The position numbers and the translations under genes were made by a program. From positions 2,317,494 to 2,381,493 of the forward strand of contig NC_020173.2 in the NCBI RefSeq assembly GCF_000224145.3: a stretch of DNA of 64,000 nucleotides. Direction: 5' to 3'. The first letter of the stretch is position 1, and the number at the start of each line of letters is the position of its first letter. The notes below the pieces were generated by a model. That model searched no databases. It saw only the letters and a list, made by a program, of their open reading frames with translations, and was not told the DNA's origin. Shown here piece by piece: positions 12,197 to 39,300 of the stretch. This stretch comes from Ciona intestinalis. Its lineage: Eukaryota > Chordata > Ascidiacea > Phlebobranchia > Cionidae.

Positions 12197-15014
12197 ATGA
12201 TCAAAATGAAGTATTTTCTTGTAATTGCTGCTTTATTATGTTATGTTACTGTTTTAAATGCTGAATCGAAAGAAAATAGCACTGTCATAGCCGCGACAAT
12301 TGAACTGAAGTCTAATTCAAGTCATCAAAACGTATCTGAACATCAGTCACCGGAATGTGTATTAAAACCAAGAGTGCCAGGGCAGCGTGTAGGTTCCAGA
12401 ATGACGATTCCTGTTATAACGTTTACTGCCAGCACGGTTGGAAATACTATCGCCATCTTTGTAATTTGGAGAAACCAAAAACGTTCCGACAAAAAGGTTT
12501 GCGCTTGATTAATTTTTAAACACTTCGATTTTAAAAATTTGATACGAAAACATCTTTTAACTTAAGATTTTTCCGCCGATGCATTATTTATTTAACACGA
12601 AAGACAAGACGCAAAGTAGGAAACAGAGTAAAAAATGTAAGTGTAACTTTTTACTTGCATTTTCAGTCGGTATTCTATACACTAGTAATGTCGTTGGCGA
12701 TGCTCGACCTGATCAGCACGTTGGTCACTTCTCCAGTCACCTTTCTCGCTTACAACAATAACCAATGTGTGAGTAAAGTAACCAATTCGTGAGTAAATTT
12801 TCTGGTTAACGTTGTATACAAAAAAACGTTGAATACAAAACTACAGACCGAAGAATAAAATACACTTACTGTTAAAAAATGAAAAACTATACCAATGATA
12901 TCCTTATCGTTACAATACCTTTGCCTGGCTTGGCCTTCTGCGTAGCCAGCTTGGTAGGAATACGCGACGAGATGACTACGAAGAACCCTTCTCTGTTGTA
13001 TAAAAGTCCTGTGTTCTTCGATTAAAAATTATGAAATCGTAGTACCTTTTTAAACAAAAAATATTTTAAAATTAGAACTAGTAGTTAAAAGCACGACTTT
13101 AATAATATAAAACAATCTAACAATGAAGAGACTGTAGCTGGATTACTGAAGATAACCTAACTAAGTAGAGAAAGCAAACAAGAAAAATGGCACCTAAAAT
13201 TCAAGATTTCATAAAAGTAAAATTAATAGAAATATTATAAATAAAGACACCACAGGGGGGTTTTATACGCTCGCATACGATTATATTACCAGTTTGCGTA
13301 AGAAAGTGGATTAATATCCGACTTGTATATTCATGTTCATTTGGAAAAAAAACCAAAACTGTTTACTCTTCACAGGTAATGGACATGGGTGGAAAACCTT
13401 TATGTGAATATTCTGGTTTCGCTATGATCTTCTTTGGCACCGCATCAATGGCTGTGGTCTTTGCCATGTCTTTTGAACGGTTCATCGCAATTCGATTTGC
13501 GTTTTTCTATCACGTAAGGAAGATATTGTTTAAGAACTATGGCCTATACCTTAACATTGTTTTGTTTTATGTGCTCTGTCTGTACTTTACTTTTACTGGG
13601 TGTTTTTTTACTGACATTAACTAAAAAAAAGCGATGAAACTTGATTTGATAACGGGACATCACTTTCTTTACCCACGATTAATATTAAACTTTCCAGACA
13701 AAAGTCACTCCTTTCAGAACAAGATCCATGATTATTGGCATTAATGCGTTTTTCTTGTTGTTATCGGCTATGCCGTTGGTCGGTTTTGGTCAAATACAGC
13801 AGCAATACCCAGGAACGTGGTGCTTTATAGATTGGAAGTCCCACATACCTACACACCAGGTATTTATATTGTAAAGAATAACCGCAAATCTTCTATGTAT
13901 TTTTGTTAATTTTTTAACTCCACAGGCGTTTAATTTATTAGTTGCTGTACTGGGAACACTTATGATGGTCGGGACAGTTGTCTCCAACCTGTACGTCGTT
14001 GTGCGAGTCATCATAAAAAGAAAGTAGGTTGAATGGCGGGGAATTTCATGTTCTGAAATTAGCGTATCCAATGCTTCACCAAAAAACTGGCCCAATTCTT
14101 TTGCACAGAAAGATGAGAATCAGAAACAGCACAATGCAAGTGATGAGCAAAACTCGCCTTAAGAAGATCGCTTACGATGAGACACAGATGATGGTCCTTC
14201 TTGGTGTAATGACTTGCGTGTTTATTATTTGCTATCTTCCTCTACTGGTAAGAAGCAGAAACGAGTGGCTTTAACTTACACGATATTTTGTCTTTATTTC
14301 CCCATTTATGCAGCTTGTGTCGTTCAGAGATACCCAGTATTTTAACATGCCTCAAAACATTTTGGCTTTATAAATTAACTATGATAGATTTCACATGTTT
14401 TAATATATATTCTAGTTGCGTATTCTCATCAACCAATTGTCAACGATATACAGTCCAGAAGCAGATAATTCCACCACAATTCTATGGGATCTGTTTGCCG
14501 TGCGCATGGCCGCCATAAACCCTGTACTTGATCCTTGGGTAAGGTCTTCAAATGCAAATAACACCGTGGTAGTATTTTTAACATCTTTTGTAGGTTTATA
14601 TTCTTTGCCGGCGCTCGACGATGGCAAAGTTTGGAAATTTAATGAAGATGTTGTTCACATGTAAATGTAGTAAGACAGAGCTGCAGAATATCTGCCTCAG
14701 TAGCAGGGAATATAAAAGGTTTGTCTGCTTTATATGGCTTGCCAAATCCTTTACTACAAATTACTGTATTATCTCGTTGTTGGAAAGCCTATAACTATAT
14801 TATGCACTTGGTTGACACGACTTGTTTTGATACCAGGAGAGCTTCTGCAAAGAGTCTATCTGCCACCGCTTTTAGACAAACAAAGGTGTCTGAAAGTACT
14901 ACACAAGAACCCGTGGAGAAGAAGTTTGTGCCAAAAAAACGAAAGCTCAAGTCCCAACGACAGGGGCGAGTGAGCCTTTGGCACCTATACGCGAGAACAA
15001 GTAGTTTCCGCTGA
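12197..15014 (+). CDS. Prostaglandin E2 receptor, EP4-like class A GPCR
   Basis: Coding exons: 12197-12496, 12667-12768, 13376-13513, 13698-13859, 13926-14023, 14109-14247, 14416-14538, 14594-14718 and 14837-15014 (1365 nt, 454 aa; human EP4 488). Prostanoid-receptor hallmarks are visible: TM1 with GN at 82-83, Pro-rich TM2, the disulphide Cys in PLCEYS, an ERF triad (Glu168-Arg169-Phe170) in place of DRY, second extracellular loop QYPGTWCFIDW (216-226), and TM7 with the ligand-carboxylate Arg343 followed by NPVLDPWVYIL (348-358). The whole pattern, particularly VNP/INP-LDPW and the second loop, is nearer to EP4 than to EP2. EP2/EP4 receptors couple to Gs and raise cAMP. The N-terminus is long, with a hydrophobic stretch at 5-20 that may be a signal peptide (or Met4 may start) and three N-glycosylation sequons. 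The tail is basic and short. EP4 rather than another prostanoid subtype is an inference. Confidence 0.9.
12769..13375 (+). other. Receptor intron 2
   Basis: A 0.6-kb AT-rich intron between the TM2 exon and the TM3 exon. No additional exon or repeat was recognised. Confidence 0.5.
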
Positions 15015-15736
15015 TTGCAAATTGTGTTTCGTTCTGCTTAGTAAAAGACACGTAATTTCTGTTAGATTTCTTTTTCGTTTTAAAGCTACAAACAGTAACC
15101 GCCACGTATGAACGGCGGTATGAAATACAAAAAGGCCGCAAAGCAAAAAGAAAAATTGAAGCGAAGAGGTGTTTCGGCATACGCGTGGTAACTTGATTAT
15201 TCCAGCGTGCTATATGGCAGCAATGCTTCCAAGACTTCGGTTTGTGCGTAATACTGGAACGCTTGTCATGAATATTCACGTCGGGATATAGCAGCACACA
15301 GTGTTCCGTTAGCATTGGCGACAATATAGTATATAGTACCGTAACACTACATTGCGTATACAGGGCCGCATAAAAGGCCGGTTCGGTAATGCAGAGAAAA
15401 TTAGCTGGAATATAAATTATACAGCAATTTCTACAATGAGGTCGTTCGGAAGAGCACAGGCGGTTATTGAAGAGGGTATAGGCAAAGCAGTGGAGTCTTA
15501 GTACAACTGATATACATGGTTACAAACGTAGTGAAATCTTGAAGGAATTGCAGTCAGGAATACATAACGGGTCGCACGGTATAATATATGATATTGTTTC
15601 TGGCTTTTTTCGTGTCGGCCGGAGAAGAACTTCATTGCACATGTTGTAAACTGAGCAGCAGAAGAGTTGGTGTTTTTGAAGATATCAAATGTGAAGAAAT
15701 TGGATGGAACTTGAAAATAACGTTGAAGAAACGAGT
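15015..15736. other. Convergent 3' interval between the EP4-like receptor and ZSWIM
   Basis: The two genes end tail to tail here, so both 3' UTRs must share these 720 bp. No canonical hexamer was assigned confidently. A 66-codon plus-strand frame (15588-15788) runs antisense into the last ZSWIM exon and is not believed to be a gene. Confidence 0.5.
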
Positions 15737-29525
<13,789 letters not shown>

Positions 29526-32167
29526 ACTTTCTTGATTACGTCACAAGACCTCTCAACTCAAAACCGATCGGTTTTGATCGCGACAAAATTCTCCTATACG
29601 GCCTGAACACACAAGAGACTGGTAAAAACATCTATTATATTAAGCACATACATTTAGAGTTTTGACATAAGGATACAGTTCGTTTTTTTCTTATGTTACT
29701 GTATATGTCCAACCGTAAGCTAAACCCCTATAATGACTAGGTTTAAAATCCAGGTAGTGCTCAAAGCGTGAGTTACATACATTATAATGCTGGTTAGTTG
29801 CTTTAGCCTGTAAAAAAACGTCTTACACAACTCCTGCTAGTGTAAGCTCTCTGCCTTCATTCTAAAACTCGACAAAGAACTAAAGCGACTGCACTGTATG
29901 ATCATCTTACTGTGTCTGTGTCTCACATAAGTGTCAGTCTTGGCTAAGTTTTCATTCTACGAAAGCAAAAGAACGACCCTGTATGCTCTCTGTATAGTTA
30001 ACTGTAACGCACTAGTGTTTACCACTGCTTCGTCGGCTTATGGGAAACGAAATGGCCAATAAAATATAGTGCCTTTCAGTTTTCTGGAGCGCTAAGAGAG
30101 AGAGAGGCTTTACTCAGCGAATCGGGAAAAAAGGGCCACAGACAATCTTTTTGACACCCGCTGCTGGGTGTCGGTCGTTGTAGCAGCGGGTGTCTTCTGG
30201 TTAATCAAGATTATTTCTTGCCGGTTGCCCCCGTTCCTGTAGCACAAAGGGAAGGAAGCTCAATTAATATTGCATTCTAGTCATTAGCGTCTGTCCTGAC
30301 CTGACACGCGACTGATTCTTAACAGAGACAACGGCCGTCGCCGGGAGCTTCGCGCTAAACTAGGTAGCTCTCTCGGCGCAACGCCATTGTTATTTTGGCG
30401 TGGAATCCGGAACCGCCTCAGGCTAAATAGAATCCGCTCGCACTAGCGATTGGGGCTTTTTAACCAGGCCGCCAACGCACACTATCGCAAGACGAAACGG
30501 ACAGGAAATTGACATTACAGGCGAACGCTTTGCACAGTGACGTAGTGGCAAATAACGTCATAAATCGAGCGTTGTTTGTGATGTAAAGAGAATAGCACTA
30601 TACCGACACACCCGGGCAAAAATAATCTTTCACGAAGTGGTTGAACTGCTGGTAGCGGCAGCTGCTTTTGTCGAAATGTTAATAGCTGTGTTGAAAACAG
30701 CTCGATACCACTGACTCACTGCAGCAAGTAACTGCAGAGGCATCTGTTTTTCAAGAAAAGGAAAACAAGTCCTGACTCTCTAGTTCTTAATGCTCAAACT
30801 GCTCGCTCACGATTTCATCATCCTCCAAAATACGAAAATTTATTTTTTGTTAAAAGGATTTTTAAGGCATATACATCTGCCATTGACGGTATTACTCTTT
30901 AGCGACATGTAGCGGGCTCGCGTGTTCAGATTGTCGCGTGATTCATGGCAATAAAATTTCAAAGGCTATCTGTTCGGGCGAACCCTAACACAAAAAGTCA
31001 ACACAAACAAAAAACAGTAATTCTTCTATAATCTGTTCGATAAAAACTGAAAGAACTTTCATCACGATTAAAGTGTTTTTTTAGACAATATTTATTATCA
31101 ATTATACTTTTAACTGTTGTGATGCAGCTGCTCTTATGCGCTTAAAACAACACCAATCGTTTTAAACGAATATAGAAGTTTTGTATTGTGTCCGAAAGTT
31201 GAAACAACAAACGCCCGAAATACCGTTGTCCGCTTTGCCAAAGCAGGCACGGTCTTTTATTTAAGGGCCTGGCAACTTAGAGTATTTACCCTCTCTAAAC
31301 GGGCCCAACAACCCGACAATGACGTTCATTCTCTAGAGCTCTTTGATGAACAAACATTCGCCCATACAATGTCCCTATTCTGGTATTGTAACCAGTGCGT
31401 CCATAATAACAGGGACGGAATTCGGAAATGAGCACGCGATAAGGTAGAAATCTTGATTTTCGACATCCTTGTTAATTTTTAGTCGTTGTAGTATACAGCG
31501 CATAATATACATGACAATATATGGTCTTTGCGTATTACTTGAAAGGGAACTATGCCGTCGCGGTGTCACGTTTCAGTGCCTAGAATCGTAAACGCAAACA
31601 CAACAAACTCTCCACGGGGCCACTCCACCAAAGCGAACCACTCTGCGTGTAGTGATTTAAACGCTAGAGCTCTTACGGGGATTTACTATAGTACAAGCGA
31701 CGTTCGAGCCAAAGCGCAGGGATGCGCTGCAGTCAAGTAATCAACGGGACAAGAGTCAAGGGAGTCATCAAAACATGTTTGAGCTGTGCCAGAGTACCTG
31801 CCGCTAAGTAGTCGATAGCGGTTTAAGTGAAGAGGGCGAACATTGTTACCAGGAAATTATAATGGGACAAGAACATAGCTCGGTTTTGTGGCCAACGAAA
31901 GTTTCAGATAGATACAGATACTTTACTGAGAAGTGAGATCAGTTGAACTGGCTGTATAGACATTAATAAACATCAAGTTCGAATTAATGTTGGTCTAACA
32001 AAGTCATTATATACCTTACAGAGTATAGCCTATATCTTACAGAATACAACTCGATCCATTAAAGTCAATTCTGTATATATAGATTGATTTTGAAGGGATT
32101 TTGAAAGTGTTTAAACTTAGCCATGTATGAAACTTTGTCGTGAAAAAGTCTTTTCTTGAATACAAGA
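29526..32167. other. Divergent intergenic region between ZSWIM (-) and the 701-aa gene (+)
   Basis: About 2.6 kb holding the promoters of two divergently transcribed genes. It contains a perfect hairpin (30153-30194), a short GA run near 30095, and CRE-like half sites near 30540-30560. No coding exon was recognised; the short open frames have no recognisable features. Confidence 0.5.
30153..30194. repeat. Perfect 13-bp inverted repeat (hairpin)
   Basis: GACACCCGCTGCT at 30153-30165 is the exact inverse complement of AGCAGCGGGTGTC at 30182-30194, with a 16-nt spacer. The spacer starts with GGGTGTC, a third partial copy of one arm. It lies 0.63 kb beyond the ZSWIM start codon, so it may be in that gene's promoter or 5' UTR. 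Confidence 0.85.
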
Positions 32168-35100
32168 ATGGCGCCAGATCCAATAATGTCATCAACCCAC
32201 CACATGAGAGGCGCATGTACTAAACGTCATAAAAGCGGCGCACGTCATCACCGTGGGAAAACTGCTCGAAACAAGTAAGATAAATATACTTTCTTTGGTA
32301 GGTGAATCGCAACCAGAAGTTTTGCATTTTACGACGTAAACGTCAACAAAAATGATTATATTTCTAAAGCGTATTAAAAGGTATTTTTGAAAAATGATTG
32401 CTGTACACATGTCAACGCTTGAAATTAGTTTTTCTCATTTATTAGCTTTTTGTGCAGCCGGGCAAAGCCATTTTGCCATTGACGCAGCTGGGTTCTTTTA
32501 TGTTTACTACGAGTACTTCAGCTTTGTAGTATAACTGCCAATCTCTTCTTGTTTTTCCACTCGAATGGACCTCTGTGGGATAAGGCCTAAAGGTCAACAA
32601 AGCTATGTCATATTAACTCTTAGTCGACCTTTTAATATCCTTGTACGACAAGTATTTCTCTTGTTCTACTGCGACAAGAGGAAACATTACCCCGACCTCC
32701 ATACAAAAGGGATTGTTCAATGGGCAGGGCAGATTTAATTACGATTGATAATGATATAGCAGGTACTGCCCATAATGGTGAATACATGTAATGCAAAGCG
32801 AACGCTATGACTTGATTGTACATCCATATACCACACTGCTTTCACCCAGTGTGTGATTTTGCTGTTCTACAATAAGAAATATACCAACAATTTTAACTAT
32901 GTTTTTTTTTCCAGGAAAAAGAAGGCATGGGCTTTGTTCTCTCGCTGGGAAGGTGATGACGTCACTGATGACGAAACGGGTAACCAAAACACATTTCCTA
33001 TTCAGAGTAAAGTAAAATCTTTTTTTTTTCAAATCAAATTCATACTTCTGAATTTTTATTTAGTTTTTAAATTCAAATTCGCACTTTACAGATTTCTTGC
33101 AATTTTGTAAATCCAGAGGTTTGGCGAGAGTACCCACTGCCCCTCCTCTGACGACACAATCTTCTTGTCCGAATCTAGACGTCAGTAAAAACCATCAGCG
33201 ACGAACTGTAGCGACGGCTGGTGTACAAGCTTCAAGACAACAAAAGGCTGAGACGAGCAGCATAATGTCAGATATGGCTAAGATGGTAAATGCGGAAAGC
33301 AAATATATAGAAATGCTTTGTTCCACTTTAGTAGATAAACGGAAGTTCCTCCGAGATAGTGAAAATCGCCCACCTACCCCTAACGATTCAACCGTCGCTG
33401 CTGAAAATCTAAAAAAGCCTGAAATAACACTGAACACAACTGCTAACAAAATTGTTCGGGTACCACCTGCAACAGGTGAAATTGGTAAACCTATTAGTAA
33501 CACCAATGCGATCGGGGAAAAGGAAAATACAGAGTCAGATTCAAATTCCAGCGGTTCGTCGTCAAAAAGTAACTCCAAATTCCCGAAGATTTTTATGCGC
33601 AATGAGCGAGAACCTGCAGCGTCATGTTCGAGCCCGATTAGCAATGTATCCAAAACAAAACTCGTCTATATTTCGAACTCAAACGAAACTAAGCGAATTC
33701 CAGCGCGCCGGCCGCCCCGACAGTGGACCGCCGAGGTGGAAAATGAAATTATGCGGCTTTATGAGAACGGTGCGCCGGGAACTGGACTTGGATCCGTCGA
33801 TGTTAAGCCACAGCCCAGACCGATGTCAAATGTACGCGACCAGGTGGAATCAAAATTGAACAACGCGGACCACACGCCAAGTTATGTTCTAGCACTTGCG
33901 AATCTCTTCCGTAGGCGAATGCAGGTTTGTTACTCATACTCACGGTCAAACATGGTATGTAGGCCGTATTATGGCGGAAATCCAGTGTGCAAATTCCTTT
34001 CCATATACGTGTATATGTGGCATAGAAAAATAATAATATGACGTTTCTGTTGGAAGCGAATGTCACAAGCTTTTGTTCAGTGCAATTGCGTAGGATATGT
34101 AACTCTTGACAATACTGTACACTAAGCTTTACTACCCATTGATCATCGAAACCAATACTTTTGTAGATTCGTAAGGAATTCAAGCAAGTAGCAGGTGATA
34201 TGATTGACAGCTCACTAAAGGGATCAGCGGTTCCATATCTCGCCAACAATTCCTTTCCTCAACAATCGCCGAAAAGTGCCGCTGCGAAAAACCCGCTAAC
34301 ACTGACTAGTAAGTTAAGATGATGGTTATATACGGTATACATATAGCACATATCTATATTGATGCCAATAAATTAAGGCTCTGAATCGACTGATTGCTTT
34401 ACTTTATATGATATTACTTAGTTATGTAATGACTGATGACAATTACAACGACTACGAAGTATTTGGTTATTAGCAATGATAGTTGGTAGACCTATATACT
34501 TTTTTTTTGTTTTTAGATGACGCGCCACAACCGGTGTCATTCCGTTATCATCACGTGACTTCAGAAGCGACAGCGGCTCAAGATTCCCCCAAAGTAACAC
34601 GTACACCAACGCCTAAAAACCCACTGGCATTTTGTTCGTTTTCCAGTCCGATCGTTACTGGGATAGCAGACAATACACTTATTCAGAATGAAGATAAAGG
34701 AAACGAAATTTCTCCCAAAGAAAGTGTTTCTACTAGCAAGTTACATGACCTGGATAAGAAAGAAGAAAAGATAAAATCTGAAGACTTAAACAATCTTTTG
34801 ACCGTTTTCCCAAAACCGCCTCAGTTCAAGTTTTCTGGTATCCAAGCCTTGCCCGGGACGCACGAGGGTAAAGATAAACTGAAGGTTCGGACCGAGCATG
34901 GCAGCAAATCAAGACCAGGTAAAACTACACCTCGAGATGTTGTCATTTTATCAATGCAGTCAAACTTTAAGAAAGATTATCGTAAAACGTTAAAGAGTGT
35001 CCAACATTTTAAAAATCTTCACAAACAAGGCGAAATTGCAAGAAAAGGCCAACCAGTCGGGAAAAGATCTGTGCAGTCTGCAAGTGCGCCACAAGTAAGA

Positions 35101-35475
35101 ATCGGTTTGACTTCTGGGTCCATTCCCGCTCAGAAACAATCCCCTATCTCTTCAAAATCGTTTGAGCTTTCATCGATGCCAACACAAATGCGCGAAAACG
35201 AAGTGTTCGTACCACAGAACAAACGCATAGTCGACAGCGAACTGGACTTCGCTATTGTACCGATGACTAAAGTTAGATGGTCAGGGTCACTCGGAACCCT
35301 ATACGCGAAATCAAAGCCTAATGAACAAAGCAATATAATGCATTCTACTGAAGTTAACGATCCGATATTGTCGAGCAGTGATGCACGTAAAATAACCAAC
35401 GACCGCCTTGACCAGTCTAATTTAATGAGCATATCTCCGATTGAGAAACACAGTAAAGGCGCAGTGGTCAGTTAG
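32168..35475 (+). CDS. Uncharacterised 701-aa, largely disordered protein
   Basis: Coding exons: 32168-32274, 32915-32979, 33092-33924, 34167-34308 and 34517-35475 (2106 nt). The frame is continuous through all four introns. The protein starts MAPDPIMSSTHH, has a very basic N-terminal patch (KRHKSGARHHRGK, then NKKKKAW), a short folded-looking segment AWALFSRWEG, a Ser/Asn-rich linker, a helix-prone stretch around QWTAEVENEIMRLYENG and SYVLALANLFRRRMQ, and a long charged Ser/Pro/Lys-rich C-terminal half. No catalytic motif, signal peptide, membrane segment or known domain was recognised. The start is the first ATG of an exon whose two leftover bases complete the lysine codon at the next border. 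Its biology cannot be inferred; it could be a fast-evolving or tunicate-restricted gene. Confidence 0.8.
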
Positions 35476-36367
35476 CGATCAAACGGTTGAATAAAAATCG
35501 TATTCGATGTTGATTTTTTTATATTATTCGACAAATACACAATTCTCTATATTATTTCCTCTTTACATGCCTAAAAATATACCATCCTGGTTCCCATTCG
35601 TACGTTTTACCAATACAAAAACCAAACTAGTAAAGAAAGAATAAACTTTTTTACAGATTCAAAAGACTGTTAATTTAACTTAATACGTTGGTATTTTAAA
35701 TTTATCATGTTGTAGAATTGTCGTAACACAAATATGGTACAAAAGTATACTTAAATGCATACTTTTTCGACATTTTTAACGTGAAAGCAACTTACTTGTT
35801 GTATCCAGCACCTTGAACGAAGCTCCAGGTTTGGGAGCTTGAATAATTAATACTGTTGTTCTTGTGGGCAATACTACAAAATCCAGCAACACGAGGCAAA
35901 GACATGATTAGTGATTACTCTATTTAAGCATAAATCGCATTTTCACTATTTTTCAGTCAAAATTGTTGCTGGATCAAACTTTGTTTACAGAACAAAACTG
36001 AGCAGGTGAACTCCCGGCGATGTTACTCTTCTAAATATCCACGTTCGTTATGTGGCCTTGTGGCGATCCGCGTCCACAAAATGTGGAGTCGAGACGTCTT
36101 TTACTCAATCGCGAGTTTTTTAAAGTAAATACTAAATAGCTTTGTATACTTTACAAAAACCAGACTACCATTTATTAAATTTGTTTAAAAGTTAAAAATT
36201 CAGTTCAAAATCAAAAAGATTATGTACGGTATTTCTATGTTGGTAAAATTGACCTGTCAATCATGTACATAAATAAACAAACGGAAACTGTGCGCGGATT
36301 CAAAAAGTCGAACTGTTCCACTTGTTTATGCTTACCGTATAGCTAATTTTTTTTGTTTGCCATTAAA
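35476..36367. other. Intergenic region before C19orf44
   Basis: AT-rich 0.9 kb. A poly(A) signal for the preceding gene lies at 35490-35495. The C19orf44 promoter must lie in the right half; no clear core element or coding exon was found. Confidence 0.5.
35490..35495 (+). terminator. Poly(A) signal of the 701-aa gene
   Basis: AATAAA, 15 nt after the stop codon at 35473-35475; close but usual for compact tunicate 3' ends. Confidence 0.6.
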
Positions 36368-39300
36368 ATGTCGTATCTTCGACCAAGAAGCAGTTTGCAG
36401 CATCGACCTTTACCTCAAATGCAGCGTCCTGGACTCAGGAACAACTCGGGTTCGTCTCAGTATTTAGGAAACTTTGGAAATCAGCCGAAGGAGGATTTAT
36501 TAAAACAAGGTAAGTTATCAGAAGTCGATATTCTAATATATTTCAATGCTACAGTAATGGTAAATATGCCATGCTTCATTTTATTTTTTGGGGGTGGTCT
36601 TTATTGCTAATTACTTCAGGTTTTTTTTTATATATACAAAATTATCAATTTTCTATCACATAAATTTGAACTCTATTTGTTTCAAGGGTATTCTTTCTAT
36701 GGATATACATTCACAAGCGGCAAGCATGGGGTGGCTAGGTGGGCGGGCTTACCCTGAAAGTTTTTGCACCGCAGTAAACATCACAAACACTCATTTCATT
36801 TTATAGAAAGATGCATATAAACAACACTGCATCTCCTGCTTTTTCAAAAGTTTGGCCTCAATGTATACAGTCATGTTATTGCAACTTTTATTCTCTAATA
36901 TGAATTCATTTCAGAACCAGCCAGACCTTCATACATGGATTCCTCAAGTGATGAATCAGTTTCAGCTTCGTTCTTTCTCAAGAAACCAATAAATGATGAA
37001 GAAAATGAAGATGAAATTTCAAATAAGAAAAATTTCGCCGAAGAAACAAAAATACCGTAAATATGTTTTCTGTTGTTTTTTTTGTGTGTTGTTGTTCAGT
37101 TTTTCTTTATTGACGTGTTTTGGTATACCCACAGTTGCAAACAAACTGTTTCGGGTTTGAATACTGGTAAATGGTAAAAGCGGTGCATTTAACCATTTTA
37201 AAAGGTAAAACAGATCGGTCCCTGTTGGACACTCAAAATAGTTTATTTGTGCTTTTGTACTGATTAAACTTTAAAAAATGAATAATAGAGTAATTAGACT
37301 GATTTGTGCAGCAGTTCTGTGATCGGTCCAGCCCACTTTAAAAAACAGTGAACCAGTGACTATAGGCTAAAATAATACTCAAATGTGAGTCAAATCTGAA
37401 TGTAACACTTGCAGTAACAAGTCTTCTGAAAATTTGAGACCAAAAACCTCTAGTGGTATGCAAGAAAAAGCTACCACTTCATATCATGGTAGCGATGCTA
37501 TGGCAAGGTTTGCTGAGTTAGAAAACAGGATCAAAGCTAGAGCAAAAGAATCACAGGCGATGGTATGTTAATTTCTTGGGCTTGGATCCCTGTGTTAAAA
37601 AGTTTGTCATAATCAGATTGCATGATTGTAACTTTGTTGTTGCTTCAACTGAGGGATTCAAAAGTTTTCTATTCTCATCTTTACAGAGTTTATCATTGTC
37701 GGATTTAGACATCAGCACTGATTCTGAAATTAAGAGAGATGTTAAACAGTTAAGGTACTGTTGATGTTATATTATGTGTGAAGGGATTCAAACTTGCTCT
37801 ATTGTATTTTTTATACCCAGAAAGCAGAGAACATCGAAAACCACTTCTACAAAAATTTTTCTCATAAAAAAGTCATTGTCTTCGTCTTCATCTTCAGAGA
37901 GTGAAAAGATTGATTTCATTAAAAGAGATATGGTAGGTCATATACCCAACGCATGCCAGTTGTCACTACATGATATGATAGTGTTTAGTAATTATACACA
38001 TAAGCAGCTGGCGTAAGGGGCCAAGTCTGTTATAAATAATAGGTCACCGACACCGGCAAGGACCTCACCCTCACCCATATAGAATTAAATAAAATAGTCA
38101 AACGACAGATTGTAAATTTAACAATTAAATCCACTTCTTTCTTTCAGCCAAGCAAGTCAGTTACATCTGCATCTGTTGATGAAACATTTGAAAGTAAAAG
38201 AAAGACTGTGGTAAGTTGTGTGTGTCTTCAAGACTCTGCAAATTTTACCTGTCATAACAGTTAAACTAAATGTACTCTTGGAGTTTTAAAAGTTCTGTAT
38301 TTAATACTCTCATAATAGATACAACCCCTGTCTATGCTGTTAAAAGGATACAGAAAAAATAATAAATCGATGGCACCATAAATAATAGAATAAAATCAAA
38401 CAGTTACTTGAGTTTTATCAAAGTCTTAACTTTGACCCAAGTTTCAGATCCCTCTTGTAGTCTTGTGTCTTACCATGGGACCAGGCATTTGTAAATTGGA
38501 ATAAAATTAGAAGTTTCTCCCTACAGTCATTTGCTGCCAACCTTGTACAAACCTCACAAGACGCTTCGTTGGATGAGTTTTTGCCGAGTCATCACAGTAA
38601 TGATGACATCAGCTTAGATGAGTTTCTTCCAAAAAGCAGCTTGCAAAATATAATGACCCTGGATGACTTGGAACCTGCTGAAGTGAGTGAAAATGTAATT
38701 TTACATAATAAATAACAGGTTTATGTTTTAAAGTATGTACCTTAATCATTAAAAAAGGACAAAAGAATTTGAAAAAAAAACTAATTAAAAAATGTCCAAA
38801 ATAAGGTCTACTTTATGTACCTGCATAACCACATGCTACTGTAAAGAAAGTATTTTTTGCTTTTTCCATTCAGGGTTCTGCATTAGATTTTAGTCGTATT
38901 CATTCAGTGGATGAGCTTTTACCAGCTGCACAGCAAAGCAGTGATGGGTAAGTTACTTTCGTAGTTTCCTAATGCTAAATCTGATGCCAATTTGTTTATG
39001 TTACCTAATACAACCCAACAAAAAGAGATCATTGACTATGCTGGCATAGTACTATCATTGAAAACTATATTGCTATATAAAATTCCAAAAAAAATCACCA
39101 ACTAAGTAGCGTATATGATATTAAGCTGGTACGAGGTGCATCAACACCCGTGTTATAACGACTGTCGCTTTCTGGCTACGGGATGATTAACTAAGTTACA
39201 TTCATTTATTCATTCAATTCTGCTTCTTACACTTACTGGGTACAGGGAACAGCACTAGGCAGCCATTTCATTCTATTTTTGATTCTAGTGCTGATTTCAT

